From assembly GCA_017522915.1 (NCBI GenBank), contig JAFWXX010000053.1, positions 1 to 57,488 of the forward strand: 57,488 nt of DNA, in the 5' to 3' direction. Made by a program: the position numbers and the translations under genes. This DNA is from Bacteroidaceae bacterium. Lineage in GTDB: Bacteria; Bacteroidota; Bacteroidia; Bacteroidales; Bacteroidaceae. Below are positions 7,536-16,888 of this stretch, in pieces; position 1 is the stretch's first letter; each line of letters begins with the position of its first letter. The notes under the pieces were generated by a model. It was not told the origin of the DNA, did not search any database, and worked only from the letters and a program-made list of their open reading frames with translations.

Positions 7536-9710
7536 ATGACGAAGATGCGCAATTTGACGGAGGTCCTAAAAGAGAATTTCGGTTTTGATACGTTCAAGGG
7601 GGATCAGGAGGCTGTCATCAAGAACTTGTTGGCAGGCAACGATGCTTTTGTCCTGATGCCTACAGGTGGAGGCAAGTCCTTGTGTTACCAGCTGCCATCG
7701 CTTGTCATGGATGGTACAGCTATAGTAATATCGCCGCTCATAGCATTGATGAAGAATCAGGTCGATGCTATAAGAAACCTCAATGAAGAGGATGGGGTCG
7801 CACACTTCCTCAACTCGTCACTTACAAAACAGGCGATTGAGGAAGTAAAGGCCGATGTGCTTTCGGGCAAGACAAAACTGCTCTATGTCGCTCCTGAGTC
7901 TTTGACAAAAGATGAGAATGTGGAGTTCCTTAAAAGTGTCAAGATCTCATTCTATGCGATTGATGAGGCTCATTGCATATCGGAATGGGGACACGACTTC
8001 CGTCCGGAATACCGTCGTATCAGGCCTATAATAAATGAATTGGGGAAGGCTCCGGTCATTGCACTAACGGCTACAGCTACAACAAAGGTACGCGATGACA
8101 TAAAGAAGAATCTGGGGATACAAGGAGCACCCGATTTCAAGTCTTCGTTCAACAGGCCGAACCTCTATTATGAGGTGCGTCCTAAGACAAAGGATGTTGA
8201 CAAGGAGATTATAAAGTTTATCAAATCCAATCCCGGCAAGTCCGGAATCATATATTGCTTAAGCCGCAAGAAGGTTGAGGAACTTGCCGAAATACTGCAG
8301 ACAAACGAAATTTCGGCAAAGGCCTACCACGCAGGAATGGACTCCGCGCTGAGGTCGCAGACTCAGGACGACTTCATAATGGAGAAAATAGATGTCATTG
8401 TGGCTACAATAGCATTCGGTATGGGTATAGACAAACCGGATGTGAGGTATGTAATACATTATGATATCCCGAAAAGCCTGGAGGGTTATTATCAGGAAAC
8501 CGGCCGTGCCGGCCGTGATGGCGGAGAGGGCTTGTGTATAGCCTTTTACAATAACAAGGATTTGCAGAAGCTGGAGAAGTTCCTCGAAGGCAAACCTTTG
8601 GCGGAGCAGTATATCGGGCGGCAACTGTTGCATGAGACTACGGCATATGCCGAGTCTTCGGTGTGCCGAAGAAAATTATTGTTACATTATTTTGGTGAAA
8701 ATTACGACGTGGAGAATTGCGGAAACTGTGACAATTGCCAGTCACCTAAGAAGCAGGTTGAGGCAAAGGAACTGCTTGAGGCTGTTTTGGAGACAGTCCA
8801 GGCGTTGAAAGAGAATTTCAAGACCGATTACGTGATTGATGTCCTTCTGGGCAAGGAAACGGCTGATATCCTTTCGCACAAGCATGACGAACTGGATTGT
8901 TTCGGCTGCGGCGATGATGAGGATGCAAAACGCTGGAATGCGGTGATACGTCAGGCCCTCATTGCCGGTTACCTTGACAAGGATGTTGAGAATTACGGCT
9001 TGTTGAAAATAACGAAACAGGGAAAGGCTTTTCTTGATAAACCGGTTTCTTTCAAGATTGTAGAGGACCGAGATTTTGATGAAGAGGAGACTGTTGTGCA
9101 GACATCAAGCACATTTGCTGTCGATCCCGAACTTTATGCGATGCTCAAGAATTTGAGAAAGAAACTTTCGAAGCAACTTGAGCTTCCGCCATACGTGATA
9201 TTCCAGGATCCCTCGTTGGAGGCAATGGCTACAACATATCCTATTACTATTGAGGAACTGAAGAATATTCCTGGCGTAGGTGAAGGCAAGGCAAAAAGAT
9301 ACGGTGAGGAGTTCTGTGCTTTGATAAAGCGTCACTGCGAGGAGAACGAGATTGACCGTCCTGAGGATATACGCATACGTACAGTCGCGAACAAATCGAA
9401 ACTTAAAGTCGCGATTATAAATGCAATAGACCGTAAGGTTGCATTGGACGACCTTGCCATAAGCAAAGGGGTCGAGTTCGACGAACTGCTCGATGATGTC
9501 GAATCTATCGTCTATTCCGGAACAAAACTGAATATAGACTATTTCCTTGAAGAGATTCTTGATGAAGAGAACATGACCGAAATATACGACTATTTCAAGA
9601 ATTCCGATACAGACAACATCGATGTGGCTATAGAGGAACTCGGAGGTGAGTACAGCGAGGAGGAAATCCGTCTTGTAAGAGTGAAGTTCATCTCGGAGAT
9701 GGGGAACTGA
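7536..9710 (+). CDS. recQ: ATP-dependent DNA helicase RecQ
   Basis: A 3'-5' DNA helicase for recombination and fork repair. Walker A MPTGGGKS lies at 41-48, DEAH at 143-146 followed by the RecQ aromatic loop CISEWGHDFRPEY, and motif VI QETGRAGRDG near 330. The RQC zinc-binding cysteines are in a CRRKLLLHYFG...NCGNCDNC block near 380-400. An HRDC domain (about 525-600, with LKNIPGVGEGKAKRYG) follows, then a roughly 110-residue acidic helical tail. At 724 residues it is longer than E. coli RecQ (about 610), the difference being mostly that tail, which is common in Bacteroidales. guaB follows after 34 bp with no promoter seen, so read-through is likely. Confidence 0.95.
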   Translation: MTKMRNLTEVLKENFGFDTFKGDQEAVIKNLLAGNDAFVLMPTGGGKSLCYQLPSLVMDGTAIVISPLIALMKNQVDAIRNLNEEDGVAHFLNSSLTKQAIEEVKADVLSGKTKLLYVAPESLTKDENVEFLKSVKISFYAIDEAHCISEWGHDFRPEYRRIRPIINELGKAPVIALTATATTKVRDDIKKNLGIQGAPDFKSSFNRPNLYYEVRPKTKDVDKEIIKFIKSNPGKSGIIYCLSRKKVEELAEILQTNEISAKAYHAGMDSALRSQTQDDFIMEKIDVIVATIAFGMGIDKPDVRYVIHYDIPKSLEGYYQETGRAGRDGGEGLCIAFYNNKDLQKLEKFLEGKPLAEQYIGRQLLHETTAYAESSVCRRKLLLHYFGENYDVENCGNCDNCQSPKKQVEAKELLEAVLETVQALKENFKTDYVIDVLLGKETADILSHKHDELDCFGCGDDEDAKRWNAVIRQALIAGYLDKDVENYGLLKITKQGKAFLDKPVSFKIVEDRDFDEEETVVQTSSTFAVDPELYAMLKNLRKKLSKQLELPPYVIFQDPSLEAMATTYPITIEELKNIPGVGEGKAKRYGEEFCALIKRHCEENEIDRPEDIRIRTVANKSKLKVAIINAIDRKVALDDLAISKGVEFDELLDDVESIVYSGTKLNIDYFLEEILDEENMTEIYDYFKNSDTDNIDVAIEELGGEYSEEEIRLVRVKFISEMGN

Positions 9711-9732
9711 TTTAATGAATAAAAAGAAATAA

Positions 9733-11226
<1,494 letters not shown>

Positions 11227-11240
11227 AACAGGTTTTCATT

Positions 11241-12656
11241 ATGCGATATAAGAGTCTTGTAGCGTTTGCTTTGTTGGCGGTTTATTCGGCTGTTGCCCAG
11301 GTTGCCGACCCTGTGTTGATTAGGATAAACGGGAATGAAATCCGTCGTTCTGAATTTGAATATGCATTCAACAAGAATAACGGTAACCTCAGCGGTAACG
11401 AGCAGAGTGCAGAAGAGTATCTGCCTATGTATGTTGATTTCAAGCTTAAGGTGGAAGAGGCGAAGTCCTTAAGATACGACACGCTCTCGTCTTTGAAGGA
11501 GGAGTTCCTTAAAGACCGCACTCAACTTGCCGAAACTTATCTCATAGACAATGATTTCATTGAAAATGAGGCATACAGCATCTATGCAAGAGATTCTGCT
11601 ACAATAGGCAAGGACGGATTCGTCAAGATGGCGCATCTCTTCTTCCCGGTAAAGCAGAAAGCAGAAAAGGCTGCGGTTGAACTTGCCAAGGCGCAGGCAG
11701 ACTCTGCGTATGCAATGGTGAAGGAAGGCAAGAGTCTTGCGGATATTGCAGGGCATTTCAAGCTCCAGCCCCGTTCTGTAGAGCCTTTCGAGATTATAAA
11801 GGGCCAGGTTTATGCCGAATTCGAGAGTGTGGCTTTCGCTCTTGCCGATGGAGAGTTCTCTGAGCCTTTTGAGTCTCCTATAGGCTTCCATGTAGCACAA
11901 CGCATATCTACACGTCCTTTCGGCTCTTTTGATGAGTATAAACCCGCCATAATAAAGATGCTTGAACAGAACAATATACGTCAACAGGCACGCTTCAAGA
12001 AAGGTATGGAACTGGCGGTGAAGTTCGGCGGCAACATTACGCCCGAAGAGGCTCTGGCACGCGAGGACAGTCTTCTTGAGACAACTTATCCCGAATTCGG
12101 GAATCTTATGCGTGAGTACTACGAGGGGCTTCTCTTCTTTGCTGTTTCAACCAGTGAGGTCTGGAACAAGGCTTCGTCTGATGAGGCCGGCTTAAAGAAG
12201 TTCTTCAAGAAGAACAAGAAGAAATACAGCTTCGAGACACCGCGTTTCCGTGGTGCGGTTATATTTGCCAACTCAAAGGAGAATATGGACAGCATAAAGC
12301 TGGTCGTTGACGGAAAGCCGGCAGACGAGTATAAAGGGCTTCTGGAGAAGGGAATCTCAAAAGATTCTATCAAGGCTGCCCGTGTTGAGGTCGGGGTGTT
12401 TGCCGTGGGCGACAATCCATGGGTTGATAAATTGGTGTTCTCGCAGGGTGATGGCGGCAAAATGCGCCGTGGTTTCTCGATTGTAGATGTTGCCGGTAAG
12501 GTTATTTCCAATCCTGAAACATACAAGGATGTGAAGGGTGTTGTCGTTAACGACTATCAGAAGTTCCTGGAGGAAAAGTGGGTGAAGTCGTTGCGCAAGA
12601 AGTATAAGGTGTCTGTTGATAAAGAGGTACTAAAAACTGTTAATAATCACGATTAA
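11241..12656 (+). CDS. Secreted parvulin-type peptidyl-prolyl isomerase, SurA/PpiC-like
   Basis: A probable periplasmic folding factor for outer-membrane proteins. An N-terminal signal peptide (MRYKSLVAFALLAVYSAVAQ, cleavage near 20) is followed by a helical SurA-N-like segment (ADPVLIRINGNEIRRSEFEYAF). A parvulin-like domain at about 125-235 has the expected end GFHVAQRIS after FSEPFESPI. The C-terminal half has a second, more divergent region with SFETPRFRGAVIFA. Total 471 residues. It opens a run of three related folding-factor genes that leads to an OstA-like protein, pointing to outer-membrane assembly. The exact substrate is not inferable. Confidence 0.82.
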   Translation: MRYKSLVAFALLAVYSAVAQVADPVLIRINGNEIRRSEFEYAFNKNNGNLSGNEQSAEEYLPMYVDFKLKVEEAKSLRYDTLSSLKEEFLKDRTQLAETYLIDNDFIENEAYSIYARDSATIGKDGFVKMAHLFFPVKQKAEKAAVELAKAQADSAYAMVKEGKSLADIAGHFKLQPRSVEPFEIIKGQVYAEFESVAFALADGEFSEPFESPIGFHVAQRISTRPFGSFDEYKPAIIKMLEQNNIRQQARFKKGMELAVKFGGNITPEEALAREDSLLETTYPEFGNLMREYYEGLLFFAVSTSEVWNKASSDEAGLKKFFKKNKKKYSFETPRFRGAVIFANSKENMDSIKLVVDGKPADEYKGLLEKGISKDSIKAARVEVGVFAVGDNPWVDKLVFSQGDGGKMRRGFSIVDVAGKVISNPETYKDVKGVVVNDYQKFLEEKWVKSLRKKYKVSVDKEVLKTVNNHD

Positions 12657-12670
12657 AGCAGTTTATTCAG

Positions 12671-12678
12671 TACCTTTG
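12671..12678 (+). promoter_or_regulatory. Possible -7 element before the lipoprotein gene
   Basis: TACCTTTG matches TAnnTTTG, 18 bases before the ATG at 12697. No convincing -33 TTG is seen, so it may only add to read-through from upstream. Confidence 0.4.
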
Positions 12679-12696
12679 CCAAAATAAAGCGGATAT

Positions 12697-13575
12697 ATGA
12701 ATCTCTTCCGATACGTTGAAAACGGTTTGTGCACAGCAGTTATGGCTATATTGCTTTTTGCAGCATGCCACTCTGCCGACCCTCACAAAGGACGTATTCC
12801 TTTGGCGGGGGTAGATGATACGTATCTTTACAAGGATGAGGTCGATTTGATGTATGCGGTGAACGGTAATGGAGAGGACAGTGTGGCATATGTTGAATCG
12901 TATATCAAGAAATGGGTCATAGAAACGTTGTTCTATAATAAGGCTCAGGAAAATGTTGCGTCGGACAACGATATTGAGAAACGTGTCGAGATGTATCGTC
13001 GCAACCTCATACTGAACGATTATCAGGAGAGACTTGTTGTTCAGCAGCTTGAACCGGAGTTGAGCAATTCGGAGATTAGGGATTTCTATAACAGCAATCT
13101 TTCGATGTTCGATGCCGAAGAGTCCTTGATGAAGGGGTATTTCCTTAAGGTGCCGTCAAATTCTCCGAGAATCAACGATTTGCGTAAATGGTGTGTGGGC
13201 AAGACAGAGGAGGATCTTGAGAAGATTGAGAAATATTGCCTTACAAAAGATGCTGTCTTTGAATGCTTCTTTGAGGAGTGGCACCCGGTTGCCGTCATAG
13301 CTGCCAGGACTCCGTTGACAGAGTATCAGTTGAAGGAGCGTCTGTTGCGTAAGAGTACAATAGAATTCAATGACAATAGCCATGTCTATTTCATAAGTGC
13401 CGATACAATGGTTCTTGAAGGTGACAGCAAGCCTATAGAAATGGTGTCGGGTGAAATTAAGGAGTTGTTGCTGAATTCCAAAATGGCAAGGTTCATAAAA
13501 GAGAAGAAATCTGCCCTGTATAATGAAGCAATGCAGAATAACAGTATAAGAATATATAAAGAGAATAAGCCTTGA
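12697..13575 (+). CDS. Probable lipoprotein with SurA-N-like helical region, no PPIase domain seen
   Basis: 292 residues. The N-terminus has a hydrophobic stretch ending LLFAAC (residues 20-25), a plausible lipobox, so Cys25 would be lipidated. The mature part resembles the helical N-terminal half of SurA-type chaperones: a GVDDTYLYKDEVDLMY start, then helices with a YESYIKKWV-like pattern (here YVESYIKKWVIETLFYNKAQ). No parvulin domain can be recognised after it. It lies between two parvulin-type genes; the next gene's upstream TTG/ATG starts overlap or abut its stop, so they are coupled. I infer a chaperone-like accessory in the same outer-membrane assembly pathway; this is not demonstrated. 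Confidence 0.7.
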   Translation: MNLFRYVENGLCTAVMAILLFAACHSADPHKGRIPLAGVDDTYLYKDEVDLMYAVNGNGEDSVAYVESYIKKWVIETLFYNKAQENVASDNDIEKRVEMYRRNLILNDYQERLVVQQLEPELSNSEIRDFYNSNLSMFDAEESLMKGYFLKVPSNSPRINDLRKWCVGKTEEDLEKIEKYCLTKDAVFECFFEEWHPVAVIAARTPLTEYQLKERLLRKSTIEFNDNSHVYFISADTMVLEGDSKPIEMVSGEIKELLLNSKMARFIKEKKSALYNEAMQNNSIRIYKENKP

Positions 13576-13583
13576 ACGGCACG

Positions 13584-14957
13584 ATGATTATGGTAAAAAG
13601 ATATGTTTTAGGGGTATTTTGCTCCTTTATGGCTCTATTCAGTACCGGAGTTTTTGCTCAGGATAATGTTATAGACCGTGTTGAATGGGTTGTAGGTGAC
13701 AAGTGCATCCTACGTTCAAATATTGAAGAGACAATACGTTATTGGCAGAGCAATGGTACTAAAATCGAAGGCGACCCATATTGTGTAATAGGTGAAGACC
13801 TTGCTGTCCAGAGACTTTTCCTTCATCAGGCTGCGCTTGACAGTATAGAGATTGACGAAACCCAGCTCTTGCGTGACGTGGACTCACAGATGGATTATGT
13901 CACCCAGAGAATCGGTTCAAAGGAGAAACTTCAAGAGTATTTCAACATGAACTCTGCCGAAATCCGCGAGATGTATCGCGAGCAGTTGTACAACGTGCGC
14001 ATGATGGAGATGATGAAGCATAAGATTATCGGTGAAATCAAAGTTTCTCCGGCTCTTGTACGCCGTTTCGTTGACTCGTTGCCGGCAGACAGCTTGCCTT
14101 TCATTCCCGAGCAGTACGAAGTGCAGGTGTTGACCCTTGTTCCTCCGATAGACCAGGAGGAAATTGACCGTGTAAAGGGTGAATTGCGTGATTATACCGA
14201 AAGAATATTGAATGGTGAGACATCTTTTTCCACGATGGCCCTGCTCTATTCCGAGGACCCTGGTTCGGCCCGCAGAGGCGGTGAACTGGATTTTATGGGG
14301 CGTGCACAGCTGCAACCGGAATTTGCGGCCGTTGCTTTCAACCTTACCGATCCGAGCAAGGTGTCAAAGATTGTTGAGACAGAATACGGTTTCCATATCA
14401 TACAGCTGATGGAGAAAAGAGGCGACCGAGTGAAGGTCCGCCATATCCTTAGGACACCTCGCCGTTCAAGCGAGAATATAAAGAAGATGCTTCTGAGACT
14501 CGATTCAATCTCAGAAGGCATAAAGGCCGGGGAGGTTAGCTTCGAAGATGCTGTAGGCCTTTATTCTCACGATAAGGATACTCGTAACAATTACGGTGTA
14601 ATGTATAACAAGATGAGTGCATCGTCACGCTTCGGTATCGATGAACTCCCGGCCGATGTCGCACGCGTTGTTGATGGCCTTAAGCCAGGTGATGTTTCAC
14701 AGCCATTTACATGGACGCTGGACAATGGAAAGACTGTATGTGCTATTGCAAAAATGAAGGCTAAGGTTGAGGCACATACTGCAACTATGAAGGATGACTA
14801 TGAAATTCTCAAGGGAATGTATCAGGCAAAACTCAGTGACGAGCGTATAGAGGAGTGGATAAGGGAGAAGCAACGTGTGACTTATGTCAGGATTAATCCG
14901 GAGAGCCGCAATTGTGAATTCAAGTACCCTGGTTGGATATTTTACGAAGAGAAATAA
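13584..14957 (+). CDS. surA: SurA-like periplasmic chaperone / peptidyl-prolyl isomerase
   Basis: 457 residues from the ATG at 13584; another ATG at 13590 and an upstream TTG at 13572 are alternatives. The signal peptide ends about ...FSTGVFAQ. A SurA-N domain (DRVEWVVGDKCILRSNIEET) is followed by two parvulin-type regions: the first contains SEDPGSARRGGELDFMGR and EYGFHIIQL, the canonical parvulin landmarks, and the second (VKVRHILRTPRRS through PADVARVVDGLKPGDVSQPF) is also well preserved. It would escort unfolded outer-membrane proteins across the periplasm. The next gene, OstA-like, begins 3 bp after its stop. Confidence 0.88.
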   Translation: MIMVKRYVLGVFCSFMALFSTGVFAQDNVIDRVEWVVGDKCILRSNIEETIRYWQSNGTKIEGDPYCVIGEDLAVQRLFLHQAALDSIEIDETQLLRDVDSQMDYVTQRIGSKEKLQEYFNMNSAEIREMYREQLYNVRMMEMMKHKIIGEIKVSPALVRRFVDSLPADSLPFIPEQYEVQVLTLVPPIDQEEIDRVKGELRDYTERILNGETSFSTMALLYSEDPGSARRGGELDFMGRAQLQPEFAAVAFNLTDPSKVSKIVETEYGFHIIQLMEKRGDRVKVRHILRTPRRSSENIKKMLLRLDSISEGIKAGEVSFEDAVGLYSHDKDTRNNYGVMYNKMSASSRFGIDELPADVARVVDGLKPGDVSQPFTWTLDNGKTVCAIAKMKAKVEAHTATMKDDYEILKGMYQAKLSDERIEEWIREKQRVTYVRINPESRNCEFKYPGWIFYEEK

Positions 14958-14960
14958 AGG

Positions 14961-16586
14961 ATGCGCAGGTTCTTGCTGGGTATAATTTTTCTGTTCTCTG
15001 TTATTCCGTCAATAGCGCAGGAGACGGTTGCGGATGATAGCACTTCGGTAAAGAAGAAGAGCTACATCCGTATGCTGCATACCGATGTGACACGTTTCGA
15101 TGAGAAGATAAATCCGGATGCCTGGATTCTTGTCGGTGACGTCCGTTTCCGTCGCGACAGCATGTATATGTTCTGTGACAGTGCCCATTATTTCCAAAAG
15201 AAGAATGCGTTTCAGGCTTTCGGAAATGTGAGGATGGAGCAGGGTGATACCCTTTTCCTATATGGAGATTATCTGGATTATAACGGCGATACCAATCTTG
15301 CCCGTGTCCGCAGGAATGTAAAGCTTATAGACAAGAATACTGTTCTTGAAACGGATAGCCTTGATTACGACAGGAATGCTAATCTCGGTTACTTCTTCGA
15401 TTATGGTATCTTGTCCGATGAGGAGAGCGTGCTGTCGTCCTTCTACGGCGAGTATAATATAAGTTCCAAGACAGCGTTGTTTACCGATGACGTTAGTCTT
15501 GAGAATCCCCAGTTCCGAATGCTTTCCGATACGCTGTACTATAATACAGGCAACAAAATCGCGACAATTGTAGGACCGACAAACATATACACAAGAGACA
15601 GCGAGGTATATTCGGAGCGCGGGCGATACAATACATCTTCCCGTCACGCATTCCTGCTTGACCGTTCCGTTCTGTACAACGATATGAAGAATGTTGTGGC
15701 CGATTCGATTTTCTATGATTCGGCTCAAGGCTATAGCGAGGCTTTCGGCAATATTGTATATAATGATACAGTCAACCGCAATATGCTTACGGGCGAGTAT
15801 GCATATATAAACGAGATAGTGGATTCGGCTTATGTCACCGACCGCGCAGTAGTTGTCGATTACTCTCAGAAGGATTCTCTCTTCATGCATTCCGATACTA
15901 TTTGGGCCGTTTCGTATAATCAGGAGACAGATTCCTTATATCATCTTGTAAAGGCATACCATAAAGTACGTGCATGGGGCCCTACGATGCAGGCTGTCTG
16001 CGATTCCATGGTTTTTGATTCGCGCGATACCTGTGTTACAATGTACAAGGACCCGATACTTTGGAATGAGAATGTCCAGTTGCTCGGTGAAGTTGTCAAG
16101 ATATACATGGACAGTACGTCAATCGATTGGGTCAATGTGATAAACCAGACGCTCTATGCCGAAGAGATGGATTCCGTGAACTATAATCAGATAAAGGGTC
16201 AGGAGATGAAGTTCTTCTTCAAGGAGGGCAAATTGAGCGAAATGCAGGTTATCGGCAGTGTGGAGATCGTATTCTATCCTCTTGATGAGGACAGTACGTA
16301 TGTCGGTATGAACACTACTATGGCCGGCAGTGCTGTGGCATACTTGAAAGAAGGACAGGTTGATAAGGTTATTGTGCCTAAACAGTCAAAGGGCGTCTTT
16401 TATCCAATGAGCCAACGTCCGGCCGATAAAAGGTTTCTCGATAATTTCGTGTGGTTCGACTATGTGCGCCCTACCAGTAAGGAGGATATATTCAATTGGA
16501 GAGGAAAGAATGCCGGTGAGGTGCTTAAGGTCATAAAAAGAGAGAAAGTGCCTTTGCCGACTTTGGACCGTTTTAAGAAGGAGTAA
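14961..16586 (+). CDS. OstA-like LPS-transport protein (LptA/LptD N-terminal type)
   Basis: 541 residues with a signal peptide (MRRFLLGIIFLFSVIPSIAQ). The mature protein is made of many short beta repeats with the pattern G-x-V-x-F-x-x-D-S-M-x-M-x-C-D-S-A and LETDSLDYD, the hallmark of the OstA/LptA beta-jellyroll that binds the acyl chains of LPS. It is much longer than E. coli LptA (185 residues) but has no recognisable LptD beta-barrel. I infer a periplasmic bridge component for LPS transport, matching lptB in the same window. It sits between surA and a small membrane protein, all in one direction with gaps of 2-3 bp. Confidence 0.83.
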   Translation: MRRFLLGIIFLFSVIPSIAQETVADDSTSVKKKSYIRMLHTDVTRFDEKINPDAWILVGDVRFRRDSMYMFCDSAHYFQKKNAFQAFGNVRMEQGDTLFLYGDYLDYNGDTNLARVRRNVKLIDKNTVLETDSLDYDRNANLGYFFDYGILSDEESVLSSFYGEYNISSKTALFTDDVSLENPQFRMLSDTLYYNTGNKIATIVGPTNIYTRDSEVYSERGRYNTSSRHAFLLDRSVLYNDMKNVVADSIFYDSAQGYSEAFGNIVYNDTVNRNMLTGEYAYINEIVDSAYVTDRAVVVDYSQKDSLFMHSDTIWAVSYNQETDSLYHLVKAYHKVRAWGPTMQAVCDSMVFDSRDTCVTMYKDPILWNENVQLLGEVVKIYMDSTSIDWVNVINQTLYAEEMDSVNYNQIKGQEMKFFFKEGKLSEMQVIGSVEIVFYPLDEDSTYVGMNTTMAGSAVAYLKEGQVDKVIVPKQSKGVFYPMSQRPADKRFLDNFVWFDYVRPTSKEDIFNWRGKNAGEVLKVIKREKVPLPTLDRFKKE

Positions 16587-16588
16587 GT

Positions 16589-16885
16589 ATGGGATTTTTC
16601 AAGATGAACGAACCGCGCAAGTTCAATCACAAGTATATATTTGTTGACGAGCGTAAGGAGAAATTGGACAAGATTGTCGAGAATGCCAAACGCGACCTCG
16701 GTATGCTGCCTCCGCGGGAAGACGGTTATCGTGAACGTCTGAAAGGTGCATTTGCGAATGAGGGATCTCACCTTTCCCGGCGAAAAGATAACGGTGAACG
16801 CATATCCTCCCGTGTTGCTGTCGGGGCATTGTTTGTCTGTTTTCTGATACTCTATTTTTTGCTTAAGGAAACTTTCGTCTTTTAA
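16589..16885 (+). CDS. Small single-pass membrane protein, unknown
   Basis: 98 residues: a charged N-terminal 70 residues (start MGFFKMNEPRKFNHKYIFVD, rich in Lys, Arg and Glu) and one C-terminal membrane helix (about 76-93, VAVGALFVCFLILYFLL). It starts 2 bp after the OstA-like gene and ends 3 bp before mutL, so it is part of the operon. The topology suggests a tail-anchored inner-membrane protein with a cytoplasmic basic head. The position next to an LPS-transport gene makes an envelope role plausible but nothing in the sequence proves it. Confidence 0.7.
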   Translation: MGFFKMNEPRKFNHKYIFVDERKEKLDKIVENAKRDLGMLPPREDGYRERLKGAFANEGSHLSRRKDNGERISSRVAVGALFVCFLILYFLLKETFVF

Positions 16886-16888
16886 TCT

